Positions 32,381-46,646 of a stretch of 64,000 nucleotides of DNA are shown piece after piece. Made by a program: the position numbers and the translations under genes. The stretch is from Bradyrhizobium neotropicale. Lineage in GTDB: Bacteria; Pseudomonadota; Alphaproteobacteria; Rhizobiales; Xanthobacteraceae. The stretch is taken from positions 202,654-266,653 of the forward strand of contig NZ_LSEF01000085.1 of assembly GCF_001641695.1 (NCBI RefSeq). The letters run 5' to 3'. The notes under the pieces were generated by a model. It had not been told where the DNA came from and searched no databases. It worked only from the letters and a program-made list of their open reading frames with translations. Position 1 is the first letter of the stretch, and every line of letters begins with the position of its first letter.

Positions 32381-32845
32381 CTATTCCTTGTCCGCGGCCA
32401 TCCGCGCCTTGACGATCTTGTCGGGATTCTGCACGGGCTCGCCGCGCTCGATCTTGTCGACGTTCTCCATGCCCTCGGTGACCTTCCCCCACACCGTGTA
32501 CTGGTTGTCCAGGAAGCGGGCGTCGTCGAAGCAGATGAAGAACTGGCTATCGCCGGAATCCGGGTTGGCGGCGCGGGCCATCGAGGCGGTGCCGCGGACA
32601 TGTGGCTCCTTGTTGAACTCGGCCTTCAGCTTCTGGCCGGAGCCGCCGGTGCCGGTGCCGTGCGGGCAGCCGGTCTGCGCCATGAAGCCGTCGATGACGC
32701 GATGGAACACGATGCCGTCGTAGAAACCTTCCCGCACCAGCTCCTTAATGCGCGCGACATGGTTCGGCGCGAGGTCGGGCCGCATCTCGATGGTAACGGG
32801 GCCCTGCGTGGTTTCGAGGATCAGGGTGTTTTCGGTGGCGCTCAT
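32381..32845 (-). CDS. Cytoplasmic cyclophilin-type peptidyl-prolyl isomerase
   Basis: A 154-residue cyclophilin without a signal peptide, catalysing cis-trans isomerisation of prolyl bonds. Signature stretches: GFYDGIVFHRVIDGFMAQTG with the catalytic Arg, ASMARAANPDSGDSQFFICF, and VTEGMENVDKIERGEP. Its start overlaps the stop of the upstream TonB-C-like gene by 4 bases (ATGA), showing translational coupling. The exported paralogue at 33264-33827 suggests one cytoplasmic and one periplasmic enzyme, as in E. coli PpiB and PpiA. Confidence 0.93.
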   Translation of the reverse strand: MSATENTLILETTQGPVTIEMRPDLAPNHVARIKELVREGFYDGIVFHRVIDGFMAQTGCPHGTGTGGSGQKLKAEFNKEPHVRGTASMARAANPDSGDSQFFICFDDARFLDNQYTVWGKVTEGMENVDKIERGEPVQNPDKIVKARMAADKE

Positions 32846-33255
32846 GCTGGTCTCTCTTGGGTTGGGGGTGAAGTCTTCCGGCCGTGGAACTGGACCGCGA
32901 ATGGACGCCCCGCAGCGGCGCCGCCCATCGCATCGGTAAATGGCATTGGCGTACAGCGTTGCAATGCCTCCATCACCGCGATCCGGTACTGGAGCCGGTC
33001 ATTGTCGGAGGCCTCCGCAGATTCATAGGTGATCTTCGGATGGCCCAGAATGTCGCCGGTCCGGTTAAAGCTCACGACGACGGTGATGTCGAGTGCGCGG
33101 GCTCGGGAGGGCGGCGGCGGTCTCCAGCAACTGCCCAGCCGCACGATGACGTCGCGGATGGTGTTGACCCGGTCAGGTGTCTGCGCGCGCGCACCGGAGG
33201 TGGCAAGCAGCAGCGCCGCGGCAGCTACCAGGAGCTTTTCGCCACGGCGTGCCAT
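32842..33255 (-). CDS. Exported TonB-C-terminal-like protein (137 aa)
   Basis: Signal peptide (LLVAAAALLLATSGARA) then a small domain reading IRDVIVRLGSCWRPPPPSR, ALDITVVVSFNRTGDILGHP and AVMEALQRCTPMPFTDAMGG. This alternation with a Cys pair matches the TonB/TolA C-terminal fold often found stand-alone in Rhizobiales. It may act at the periplasmic face with outer-membrane partners. Located between two cyclophilin genes, 8 bases after one and overlapping the next. Confidence 0.75.
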   Translation of the reverse strand: MARRGEKLLVAAAALLLATSGARAQTPDRVNTIRDVIVRLGSCWRPPPPSRARALDITVVVSFNRTGDILGHPKITYESAEASDNDRLQYRIAVMEALQRCTPMPFTDAMGGAAAGRPFAVQFHGRKTSPPTQERPA

Positions 33256-33263
33256 CGCGCCCC

Positions 33264-33827
33264 CTACTTGATGTCGGAAGCGACCTGCACCTTCACCATC
33301 TTGTCGGGGTCGGTGACGGTGCCGCTCGCCGATCCGGGCGAAGCTTTCTTCAGCTTGTCGACGACGTCCATGCCCTGCACGACCTCGCCGATCACAGTGT
33401 ACTGACCATCAAGGCTGCCGCCATCCGCGAACATGATGAAGAACTGCGAATTGGCGCTGTCGACGCTGTCGCCGCGCCGTGCCATGCCGACGATGCCGCG
33501 TGCAAAGTGCACCTTGGAGAATTCCTGCTTCAGGTTCGGGTATTTCGATCCGCCGGTGCCGTTGAAATTTTGGCCGTCGCCGGTCTGCGCCATGAAGCCG
33601 TCCATCACGCGGTGGAACGGCACATTGTTGTAATAGCCTTCGCGCGCGAGCTGCTTGATCCGCTCGGCGTGCTGGGGCGCAAGATCGGTTCTGAGCTTGA
33701 TGACAATGCGGCCCTTGGTCGTGTCGATGACGATCGCATTGGCCTTATCGATACCAGAAGGCAGCGACTGCGCGAGCGCCGGGACCGCGAACACGAGCGC
33801 GGCAAGAACTGCGAGAATGCGGATCAT
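33264..33827 (-). CDS. Periplasmic cyclophilin-type peptidyl-prolyl isomerase
   Basis: A 187-residue cyclophilin with a signal peptide (ILAVLAALVFAVPALAQ). It keeps the active-site segments NNVPFHRVMDGFMAQTGDG and GMARRGDSVDSANSQFFIMF, with the substrate-binding Gln/Phe. It should assist folding of envelope proteins. It is followed on the same strand by the TonB-C-like gene and the cytoplasmic cyclophilin, and preceded by coaD, forming a probable operon. Confidence 0.93.
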   Translation of the reverse strand: MIRILAVLAALVFAVPALAQSLPSGIDKANAIVIDTTKGRIVIKLRTDLAPQHAERIKQLAREGYYNNVPFHRVMDGFMAQTGDGQNFNGTGGSKYPNLKQEFSKVHFARGIVGMARRGDSVDSANSQFFIMFADGGSLDGQYTVIGEVVQGMDVVDKLKKASPGSASGTVTDPDKMVKVQVASDIK

Positions 33828-33865
33828 GAAAACTCCGGATCAGATGAGATGAACGCGTGCCGTCG

Positions 33866-34363
33866 TCAGACGGCGAACTTTGCCTTGAGCAGCGCCGCAA
33901 CCAGCGGCGGTACAAAGGTCGAGACGTCCCCGCCCATGCCGGCGATCTGGCGTACCAGTGTGGCGGTGATCGGGCGGACCATGGGTGAGGCCGGCAGGAA
34001 GACGGTATGCACCTCGGGCGCCATTGCCTCGTTCATGCCGGCGAGCTGCATTTCGTAGTCGAGGTCGGTGCCGTCGCGCAGGCCCCGGATCATGATCGTC
34101 GCGCCATGCTTGCGCGCCGCGGTCACGGAAAGGTCGTCGAACGTCGTCGCCTCGAGAACGCAGCCGGCCTGGGCCGCCACGGGATCGCAGACATCGTGGA
34201 GCATCTTCAGCCGCTCCTCGGTCGAGAACAGCGGCTTCTTGCCGGGGTGCACGCCGATCGCGACGACCAGCCTGTCACACAGCGGAACGGCGTGCCGGAC
34301 CACGTCCAGATGGCCGTTGGTGATCGGGTCGAAGGAACCTGGGTAGAAGGCGATGCGCGACAT
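33866..34363 (-). CDS. coaD: Phosphopantetheine adenylyltransferase
   Basis: A 165-residue enzyme of coenzyme A synthesis, converting 4'-phosphopantetheine and ATP to dephospho-CoA. It begins MSRIAFYPGSFDPITNGHLD with the nucleotidyltransferase NGH motif, and contains VVAIGVHPGKKPLFSTEER, IMIRGLRDGTDLDYEMQLAG (substrate-binding RGLR) and a C-terminal VRQIAGMGGDVSTFVPP. Length is standard. First gene of the minus-strand group leading to queA. Confidence 0.96.
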   Translation of the reverse strand: MSRIAFYPGSFDPITNGHLDVVRHAVPLCDRLVVAIGVHPGKKPLFSTEERLKMLHDVCDPVAAQAGCVLEATTFDDLSVTAARKHGATIMIRGLRDGTDLDYEMQLAGMNEAMAPEVHTVFLPASPMVRPITATLVRQIAGMGGDVSTFVPPLVAALLKAKFAV

Positions 34364-34623
34364 GGCCCCGTCCTACCGCGCCCGGCCCGGCCCGGCAAGC
34401 CGGACAGGTTCCGTGCCGGTCTCCCGCTGAATCTGGTGCCGGTCCTGTCGGCACCGGCCCGTTTGTTTCGTCCTGAGGGCACCCACGAAACAAAACGGAC
34501 CGCGAACGAAACCATTTCCCCTGTTTGGCGAAGATGTCTGGAAACTGGCCATGGTTACTAACCCGCCCAACGAAATGACGGGCCGCAAACAAAGCGCAGC
34601 GGCCGCATCACAGGGGACCGTCG

Positions 34624-34882
34624 ATGATCAAGGCTCTTTCAGCAATTGCCATTGCCGCGTGTGTTGCCGCAGCCCTCACCGTGCTGCCCGGCTTTGCACC
34701 GCGCGTCGAAGCCAGCGTGCCGCAGCCGCTCGCCAAGGCCGATCGGCTCGACATCCGGACCATCGGGCAAGGACTGCTCACAGCAGGCCTGGCCGAATTT
34801 CGAGGCTTCGTGCCTCCGCCGCGCCGGCACCAAGGCCGACGTCCGGGAGGCCCGGCTGGTGACCGCCGACCGCACCCCGTAG
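34624..34882 (+). pseudogene. Small secreted protein with a frameshift
   Basis: The ATG at 34624 opens a signal peptide (ALSAIAIAACVAAALTVLPG) and a mature start ASVPQPLAKADRLDIRTIG. Near 34771-34776 the sensible sequence shifts to another frame, continuing CSQQAWPNFEASCLRRAGTK to a stop at 34882. The two halves together would be an 80-85-residue periplasmic protein with two cysteines. One extra base (GGACTGC where GGATGC would keep frame) explains the break. It may be a true pseudogene, a sequencing error, or programmed frameshifting; I cannot tell which. Confidence 0.55.
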
Positions 34883-35016
34883 GCGGTCTGTCAGCTTCGC
34901 GTCATATAATCCCCAATATAAATCTCATGGAATTTTGCGACGTCTCGTCGCAGACTGCGTGAAGCTCGCGCCCCTCGGAATGGCCCGTCGGGCGCGAACC
35001 CATTGGGGGGTCGCCG

Positions 35017-36927
35017 TTGTCCAGTACGCCCGCAGTCGCTTCCGGCCATCATCCTGATCCGCTGCCGCTTGCCATGACCATGGGCGCCCTCGGGGTGGTC
35101 TATGGCGATATCGGCACCAGCCCCCTCTACGCCCTGAGGGAAGCCGCCAAGGCAGCCGCCCATGGCGGCATAGTGTCTCCGGAAGCCGTGCTGGGGGTGG
35201 CCTCGCTCATCCTGTGGGCGCTACTGCTGATCATCTCGCTCAAATATGCGCTGCTGATCCTGCGCGCGGACAACCGCGGCGAAGGCGGCATCGTCGCGCT
35301 CCTGGCGCTGCTGCATGCCCGCCACGCCCAACCCGGCACCTGGCGTGCCCACCTACTGGTGGTCGGACTCATTGGCGCCGCTCTGCTCTATGGCGACGGC
35401 GCGATCACGCCGGCGATCTCGGTCCTCAGCGCCATCGAGGGCCTCAAGGTCGATGCGCCCTCGCTCGCGCCCGTCGTGGTGCCCGTGACCATCGCGATCC
35501 TGGTCGGGCTGTTCATGATGCAGAAGCAGGGCACCGGCTTCATCGGCCGCATCTTCGGCCCGGTGATGCTGGCTTGGTTCGTGGTACTGGCCGCCCTCGG
35601 CATCCACGGCATCGTCAAGGCGCCGGCCGTGCTCGCGGCACTCAGCCCGCTCTATGCCTTCGAATTCCTGATCCACCAGGACTTCCACATCTCCTTCGCG
35701 ATCCTGGGCGCGGCATTCCTGGCTGTGACCGGCGGTGAGGCGATGTATGCCGACATGGGGCATTTCGGCCGCCTGCCGATCCGGCTGGCCTGGTTCGGCA
35801 TCTGCCTGCCCGCGCTGGTGCTGAACTATTTCGGCCAGGCTGCGCTGCTGATCACCGATCCCGGCATGATCGAGAATCCGTTCTTCCAGCTCTGTCCCGA
35901 CGCCTTGCACTATGCGCTGGTCGCGTTCTCGGCAGTCGCAACGGTGATCGCCTCGCAGGCGATCATCTCCGGCGTGTTTTCGCTGACGCAGCAGTCGATC
36001 CAGCTCGGCTTCCTGCCGCGCATGCAGATCCGCCATACCACGAGCCACGCCATGGGCCAGATCTACGTGCCGCTGGTGAACTGGCTGCTCGCCGCCGCAA
36101 CGCTGGGCGCGGTCTTGAGCTTCGGCAGCTCAGACGCGCTCGCCGGTGCTTATGGTATCGCGGTGTCGCTCCTGATGGCGATCACCACATTGCTCGCCGC
36201 GCTGGTCGCGATCCAGTGGGGCTATTCGCCGTGGCTCGTGGTCGCGGTCAACGGCTTCTTCTTCGTGATCGATGTGATCTTCTTCTCGGCCAACTCGATC
36301 AAGCTGTTCGAGGGCGGCTGGTTTCCGCTGCTGCTCGCCGGCCTCGTCGCCTTCCTGATGCTGACCTGGCGCAGCGGCGTGAAGCTAGTCGAGGCCGCGC
36401 GCGGCAGACTGCGCCAGCCCGAGGAGGACCTGATCGAGACCGCGGTCAACAAGTGCAACGCGCGGCTGCCCGGCACCGCCGTATTCCTGGCCTCCGCGGC
36501 GAAAGGCGTGCCGCTGGCGCTGACGCAGTTCGTCAAGCACAACCACGTCCTGCACGAGCGCATCGTCCTCGTCACGGTCCTGATCGAGGAATCCCCGCAC
36601 ATTGACGACGAACACCGCGCCGAGGTGGTCGAGATCATCCCGGGAATCACCCGCGTGGTCCTGCATTACGGCTTCATGCAGAACCCGACGATCTATGAGG
36701 GCCTGAAGGTCGCGTGCCGCCAGGGCAAGCTGGCCGGCGTCGACCTTTCCGACATCACCTACTATGTCGGCCGCGAGACCATCATCCCGCGCGAAGACGT
36801 CCCGGGCATGTGGGTCTGGCGCGAAGGTCTGTTCGCCTTCCTCCAGCGCAACGCCGAACGCTCGGCGGCGTTCTTCGGCGTGCCGACCGGACAGGTGGTG
36901 GAGTTCGGGACGGAGCTGGAGATCTAG
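35017..36927 (+). CDS. kup: Low-affinity potassium transport protein Kup
   Basis: A 636-residue potassium/proton symporter of the KUP/HAK/KT family with about twelve membrane helices. Family marks: MTMGALGVVYGDIGTSPLYA near the start, NRGEGGIVALLALL, LIGAALLYGDGAITPAISVL, and TGGEAMYADMGHFGRLPIR. A cytoplasmic C-terminal domain (about 450-636) ends GQVVEFGTELEI. The start is TTG 35017 after a G-rich segment; no better ATG covers the N-terminal motif region. Convergent with gyrA. Confidence 0.95.
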   Translation: MSSTPAVASGHHPDPLPLAMTMGALGVVYGDIGTSPLYALREAAKAAAHGGIVSPEAVLGVASLILWALLLIISLKYALLILRADNRGEGGIVALLALLHARHAQPGTWRAHLLVVGLIGAALLYGDGAITPAISVLSAIEGLKVDAPSLAPVVVPVTIAILVGLFMMQKQGTGFIGRIFGPVMLAWFVVLAALGIHGIVKAPAVLAALSPLYAFEFLIHQDFHISFAILGAAFLAVTGGEAMYADMGHFGRLPIRLAWFGICLPALVLNYFGQAALLITDPGMIENPFFQLCPDALHYALVAFSAVATVIASQAIISGVFSLTQQSIQLGFLPRMQIRHTTSHAMGQIYVPLVNWLLAAATLGAVLSFGSSDALAGAYGIAVSLLMAITTLLAALVAIQWGYSPWLVVAVNGFFFVIDVIFFSANSIKLFEGGWFPLLLAGLVAFLMLTWRSGVKLVEAARGRLRQPEEDLIETAVNKCNARLPGTAVFLASAAKGVPLALTQFVKHNHVLHERIVLVTVLIEESPHIDDEHRAEVVEIIPGITRVVLHYGFMQNPTIYEGLKVACRQGKLAGVDLSDITYYVGRETIIPREDVPGMWVWREGLFAFLQRNAERSAAFFGVPTGQVVEFGTELEI

Positions 36928-36994
36928 CGAATGTTGAGTGGCGAATAGCGAATAGAGCAACGCACCCTATTCGCCACTCGCTATTCGCCACCCG

Positions 36995-37006
<12 letters not shown>
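36928..37006. repeat. Tandem/inverted CGAATAGC repeat covering the gyrA stop
   Basis: Read on the minus strand, three 14-bp units of the type GNRTGGCGAATAGC run through the last codons and stop of gyrA, followed by an inverted segment CTATTCGCTATTCGCCACTC near the kup stop. The element fills the 67-base gap between the convergent stops of kup and gyrA and supplies the TAG stop codon of gyrA. Confidence 0.75.
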
Positions 37007-39727
<2,721 letters not shown>

Positions 39728-39895
39728 GGGGGAATCCGGTGAAGTTTTGTCTGGGAATCATATAGCGCATCGGGGGCCTGATAACCACCCTTGCGGCGTT
39801 CTCGGAAGCGCTTTTTCCGACTGTTTTTCCAGAGACTTACGCGCTCTGCACCACCGCCTCGGGAACCGCCGGACGGAGCGGCCTGGAACCGCCCG

Positions 39896-40294
39896 TCAGG
39901 ACCCGAAAATCACCCGGTGCATGATGCGCCCGGGCACCAGCGTGAATACGCCTGCCACCACCAGCGCGCCGGTGAAGATGAAGATCATTATCCGCCGGTG
40001 ATCGGTCACCCGATGGGTATGCGCGCGCCACACCGCGACCGGCAGCACCACCAGCGTGAAGATCGACAGGAGATGGATCGGGCCGAAGGAGCCAACCAGG
40101 CGGATGCCGTGAATCCAGAACGAGGACGTCGCCACGACGACCATCAAGGCCACCCAGATCCAGCCCACCGTCCTGTGCGGCAACGTCCCCTTGGGCGCAG
40201 CGAACTGCACGAGACCGAGCACGAAGGCGGCCATCGCCGCGAAGGCATGGAGCGGGATGGCCGGGGCGGCCTCGAGCAGCGGTGCAAGGCTCAT
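39896..40294 (-). CDS. DUF2306 family membrane protein
   Basis: A 132-residue inner-membrane protein with four hydrophobic segments (LHAFAAMAAFVLGLVQF, VGWIWVALMVVVATSSFW, IHLLSIFTLVVLPVAVW, IMIFIFTGALVVAGVFTL). The motif PKGTLPHRTVGWIWV and HTHRVTDHRRIM, with conserved His and Arg, match the DUF2306 family, relatives of haem-binding or cytochrome b561-like proteins. Function unknown. It lies between ssb and gyrA in the same orientation. Confidence 0.82.
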   Translation of the reverse strand: MSLAPLLEAAPAIPLHAFAAMAAFVLGLVQFAAPKGTLPHRTVGWIWVALMVVVATSSFWIHGIRLVGSFGPIHLLSIFTLVVLPVAVWRAHTHRVTDHRRIMIFIFTGALVVAGVFTLVPGRIMHRVIFGS

Positions 40295-40494
40295 GCGGGC
40301 GTTCTCCCGGAGGGAACAATAGCAATGTGAATAGGATTAACATCAAGTTAATACCATTCACATCGCGCTCGGTCAAAGAGCTTCAGGCACAACATGAAGC
40401 AAGCCCGAAAATACCGAGCTCTATCCGATAATTGGTAAGGACTCCTGCCGCTTTACGCGAGTGACTGCATCAAAGATGCGAAGGGCTCGCCGCC

Positions 40495-40986
40495 TCAGAA
40501 CGGGATGTCGTCGTCCATGTCGCTGTTGCGGCCGCCACCTGCGGCAACCGGGCGGCGCGGCGCACTGCTGACGGGACCGCTGGAGCCGAAGTCCCCGCCC
40601 GGCTCCTCGCCGAAGCTGCCGCCTCCTCCACCGCCTCGGCCGTCGAGCATGGTGAGGTTCGAGTTGAAGCCCTGGAGCACGACTTCGGTGGAGTATTTCT
40701 CAGCCCCGCTCTGGTCGGTCCATTTACGGGTCTGGAGCGCGCCTTCGACGTAGACCTTCGCGCCCTTCTTCAGGTACTGCTCGGCAACCTTGGCGAGACC
40801 TTCATTGAAGATCACCACGCGGTGCCACTCGGTCTTTTCCTTGCGCTCGCCCGTCGCCTTGTCCCGCCAAGTCTCCGAGGTCGCCACCGACAGGTTCGCG
40901 ATCGGTCGCCCGTCCTGGGTACGGCGGATTTCCGGATCCTTGCCGAGATTTCCGACCAGAATGACCTTGTTGATGCTTCCCGCCAT
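40495..40986 (-). CDS. ssb: Single-stranded DNA-binding protein
   Basis: A 163-residue SSB. The OB fold opens MAGSINKVILVGNLGKDPEI and continues with WHRVVIFNEGLAKVAEQYLK and VYVEGALQTRKW. A glycine-rich linker follows, then the acidic tip MDDDIPF that binds partner proteins. GGAGAG sits 5 bases before ATG 40986, which is preferred over 41004. Unlike many bacteria it is not next to uvrA here: uvrA lies about 2.5 kb away, in the opposite direction, beyond two porin genes. Confidence 0.96.
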   Translation of the reverse strand: MAGSINKVILVGNLGKDPEIRRTQDGRPIANLSVATSETWRDKATGERKEKTEWHRVVIFNEGLAKVAEQYLKKGAKVYVEGALQTRKWTDQSGAEKYSTEVVLQGFNSNLTMLDGRGGGGGGSFGEEPGGDFGSSGPVSSAPRRPVAAGGGRNSDMDDDIPF

Positions 40987-41423
40987 CGCCGCTCTCCACT
41001 CCAAATGTCACTGAAAAGGCCGCGCGCTGTCGCGCCATCCGCCGCCTGCTAAGGGGACCCTATACGCTCGCAGGCGCCGGTCAGCCCGCCATCCCCCAAC
41101 TTATCCCCACATATAGCACCGACAGCCACTTTGTTCCAGATTTGTTCCTCAGCAAACCGAGGCGGAATAAGACAGCTAAATGACAAGGATGCATCGATAT
41201 GAGGGCAAGCCGGATGGAACCTTTTCGAGTTCCCGCGAACGGGAAAACTATTTAACATTCATTAGCTTACAGACCGCTCGTTCGCCCGTGACTGTTGCAT
41301 TTCGGAGACGGACTTCGGTGCGGCATTCAGCTACGGTCTGACTCGGAATTAATTAATACGGGCGTCGCGCCTGATTGACCGCTTCGGGGATTTCAAGAAG
41401 CGGACGAAACCGGGGAGACTGCA
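40987..41423. other. Divergent intergenic region between ssb and a porin gene
   Basis: About 440 bases with no gene. It must hold the ssb promoter (left, minus) and the porin promoter (right, plus). An AT-rich GAATTAATTAATACG at about 41347-41361 lies near the porin start, which has GGGGAGA just before ATG 41424. In alphaproteobacteria LexA sites are common between ssb and uvrA; I looked for GTTC-N7-GTTC and saw only GTTCCAGATTTGTTCC at 41132-41147, which has suitable half-sites. Confidence 0.4.
41132..41146. promoter_or_regulatory. Possible alphaproteobacterial LexA (SOS) box
   Basis: GTTCCAGATTTGTTC matches the direct-repeat pattern GTTC-N7-GTTC described for LexA of Alphaproteobacteria (GTTC, seven bases CAGATTT, GTTC). 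It lies about 145 bases upstream of the ssb start, a DNA-repair gene. The match is exact in the two half-sites; the distance is somewhat long, so functional assignment is tentative. Confidence 0.5.
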
Positions 41424-42209
41424 ATGAATAAGATTTTGGTGGGTGCAATCGGAGCTGTGGCGGCCCTTAGCCTGGCGGCTCCTGCGAACGCGGCGGACCT
41501 CGCTGCGCGTCCGTACACCAAGGCTCCGCCGATGGCGGTCGCCGCGATCTACGACTGGAGCGGCTTCTACATCGGCATCAACGGCGGTGGCGGATCGAGC
41601 CACAATTGCTGGGATTTCCTCGCCCTCGGCGGCGCAGTCGTCACACGCGAAGGCTGCCACAATGCGACCGGCGGCACGGTCGGTGGCCAGATCGGCTATC
41701 GCTGGCAGTCGACCAATTGGGTGTTCGGCGTCGAAGGTCAGGGCAACTGGGCCGACTTCACCGGCGACAACATCAGCACGACGTTCGTGGTTGCGCCCGG
41801 CCTTCGCAATCGTTCGAGGATCGACGCCTTTGGTCTGATCACCGGTCAGGTCGGCTACGCCTGGAATAACGCCCTGTTTTACGTGAAGGGCGGCGCCGCC
41901 GTCGTCGGTGACCAATATCGCAGCTTCGCTGTGGCCAACGGCCTGGAATTCGATCGGGCCAACGAGACCCGCTGGGGTGGTACGGTGGGTGCCGGATTCG
42001 AGTACGGCTTCGCTCCGAACTGGTCGGTCGGCGTCGAATACGACCACATCTTCCTCGGACATCACACCACCACCTTCACCGGTTCCGGCAACTTCCTCAT
42101 TGCGCCCCTCGGCGTTGCCACGCGCTCGGAGCGGATCGGCCAGGATGTCGACATGGGCCTCGTCCGCCTGAACTATCGCTGGGGCGGTCCGGCCATCGCA
42201 AAGTACTGA
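41424..42209 (+). CDS. Outer-membrane beta-barrel protein (Omp25/31-like porin family)
   Basis: A 261-residue protein with signal peptide (ILVGAIGAVAALSLAAPANA). The barrel domain starts AIYDWSGFYIGINGGGGSSH and continues with GGTVGGQIGYRWQSTNWVFG, GLITGQVGYAWNNALFYVKG, TVGAGFEYGFAPNWSVGVEY and ends LVRLNYRWGGPAIAKY. It is an eight-stranded small barrel common in rhizobia. Start follows GGGGAGA. A 33-residue tail of another such gene lies directly after its stop. Confidence 0.92.
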   Translation: MNKILVGAIGAVAALSLAAPANAADLAARPYTKAPPMAVAAIYDWSGFYIGINGGGGSSHNCWDFLALGGAVVTREGCHNATGGTVGGQIGYRWQSTNWVFGVEGQGNWADFTGDNISTTFVVAPGLRNRSRIDAFGLITGQVGYAWNNALFYVKGGAAVVGDQYRSFAVANGLEFDRANETRWGGTVGAGFEYGFAPNWSVGVEYDHIFLGHHTTTFTGSGNFLIAPLGVATRSERIGQDVDMGLVRLNYRWGGPAIAKY

Positions 42210-42309
42210 TATCTTCTCCGGCGCGCTGCCCACCGGCACGCTCAACTTCCACACCGTTCAGGTCGGCGTGAACTATCACTTCGGCGGCCCGATCGTCGCG
42301 AAGTACTGA
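42208..42309 (+). pseudogene. C-terminal remnant of a second porin gene
   Basis: In the +1 frame immediately after the porin stop, the sequence reads FSGALPTGTLNFHTVQVGVN then YHFGGPIVAKY and a stop at 42307-42309. This is the typical last strand of Omp25/31-like proteins, with Phe and Lys-Tyr end, but it has no start. It looks like a leftover of a tandem porin gene after unequal recombination fused or deleted the rest. Confidence 0.7.
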
Positions 42310-42336
42310 TCTTCTCGAACGACGTCTTACGTCACG

Positions 42337-42363
42337 AAAGGCCGGCCTCGCGCCGGCCTTTTT
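42337..42363 (+). terminator. Rho-independent terminator after the porin gene
   Basis: AAAGGCCGGC (42337-42346), loop CTCGC, GCCGGCCTTT (42352-42361) then TT. It would end transcription of the first porin gene; the terminator lies after the remnant, as expected if the remnant kept the original gene end. Confidence 0.85.
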
Positions 42364-42454
42364 GTTTTCGCGCGGCGTCGCGCCCAACCGTCATGGAATC
42401 GAGAGTGCGGTGTGCAAACGCCGGCGATCGAGTCGGGACAGTTGGGGAATTGAA

Positions 42455-43210
42455 ATGAAGACGTTGCTGCTGGCATCAGTCAGCCTGTTCGCACTCGGCG
42501 CGCTCGCGCCGGCCGGCGCCGCCGATCTACCGCTGTACAAGGCGCCGGTGGCTCCCGTGCTCGCCTATGACTGGACCGGCGTCTATGCCGGCATCAACGG
42601 CGGCGGCGGCCTTGCGCATGCGTGCTGGGGCATCACCGACGCGCTCGGCGCCGTCGTGGACCCGGCCGCCGGCGAAGGCTGCCACAATGCGAGCGGCGGC
42701 ACGATCGGCGGACAGATCGGCTATCGCTGGCAGAAGGCGCACTGGGTCTTCGGGCTGGAGGGCCAGGGCAACTGGGCCGACTTCAAGGGCAGCAATGTCA
42801 GCGTCGCACGGCCCGCGTTCACGAACCAGACCAGGATCGATGGGTTCGGCCTGTTCACCGGCCAGCTCGGCTACGCCGTGAACAGCCTGCTGTTCTACGG
42901 AAAAACCGGCGCCGCGGTGGCGCGCGACAAATACGACACTTTCGTCCCCGGCGTTCCGGCGACGGTGTTCAACAGCGTCAACCAGACCCGCTGGGGCTAC
43001 GCGGTGGGCTTCGGCATCGAGTACGGCTTTGCCGAGAACTGGTCGGTCGGCGGCGAGTACGACCACGTGTTCCTGGGCCATCACAGCGCCGACTTCGCCA
43101 CCGTGCCGGGCGGCCTGCTCGCGCGCACCGATCGGATCGGCCAGGACATCGACATCGGCGTGATCCGCGTCAACTACCGCTGGGGCGGTCCCCTCGTCGC
43201 CAGATACTGA
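42455..43210 (+). CDS. Outer-membrane beta-barrel protein, paralogue
   Basis: A 251-residue paralogue of the preceding porin. Signal peptide (LLLASVSLFALGALAPAGAA) then YDWTGVYAGINGGGGLAHAC and the same series of strands, with GGTIGGQIGYRWQKAHWVFG, GLFTGQLGYAVNSLLFYGKT and final VIRVNYRWGGPLVARY. The pair probably arose by tandem duplication. The C-terminal residue is Tyr, as is usual for barrels assembled by BamA in rhizobia. ATG 42455 gives the signal peptide. Confidence 0.92.
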   Translation: MKTLLLASVSLFALGALAPAGAADLPLYKAPVAPVLAYDWTGVYAGINGGGGLAHACWGITDALGAVVDPAAGEGCHNASGGTIGGQIGYRWQKAHWVFGLEGQGNWADFKGSNVSVARPAFTNQTRIDGFGLFTGQLGYAVNSLLFYGKTGAAVARDKYDTFVPGVPATVFNSVNQTRWGYAVGFGIEYGFAENWSVGGEYDHVFLGHHSADFATVPGGLLARTDRIGQDIDIGVIRVNYRWGGPLVARY

Positions 43211-43545
43211 TTCCTGATTCCGTCCGCAGGAACCCGCCAAGGCCGGCTCAAGCGCGCATCAAGCGATCCGCTTCCCGCCCACGAACGAAGGGCCGGCCTC
43301 GCGTCGGCCCTTCGGCTTTCCGAACGCTGCGGGCGTTGCTACTGCCACGTGCCGCCAGCGCGCCAACAATCCGTTGACGATTCGCAAGTCGCACTGGAAA
43401 TCCGTCCCCGTTCTTCCTACGTTCGCTGACTACCCATCGGCGCCAATCCCGGTTCCGGGCAAAGCGCGCCTGAACGCTGGCGCGGCCGCGCGCCTTTGGG
43501 ATTTTCCCGTTGGGTTTGCTCTTTGGGTTCTTGGGGACCACCAGG
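43211..43545. other. Intergenic region before uvrA
   Basis: Holds a terminator-like hairpin (43287-43313, listed separately) and the uvrA promoter. GTTCGCTGACTACCC near 43424 has one LexA half-site only. No gene is seen. Confidence 0.35.
43287..43313 (+). terminator. Terminator-like hairpin after the second porin
   Basis: GAAGGGCCG (43287-43295), 9-base loop, CGGCCCTTC (43305-43313). A 9-bp perfect stem about 75 bases after the porin stop. The T-run is short, so it may act mainly as RNA 3'-end protection. Confidence 0.6.
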
Positions 43546-46521
<2,976 letters not shown>

Positions 46522-46554
46522 TGCGCTAACTGCTGTGGATCGACGAACATGAGC

Positions 46555-46573
46555 ACTGGCGCTTGTCGCCAGT
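46555..46573. terminator. Short hairpin after uvrA
   Basis: ACTGGCG (46555-46561), loop CTTGT, CGCCAGT (46567-46573): a perfect 7-bp stem 33 bases after the uvrA stop. No T-run follows, so it may be a weak terminator, or the first structured element of the region leading to the reverse transcriptase. Confidence 0.4.
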
Positions 46574-46646
46574 TCGACATATGTTCGCTTTCGTTGGGTA
46601 TCGTTTCTCTCTCGGGGACGCCCCTCACAAACGTCTGTTCTTGGAG

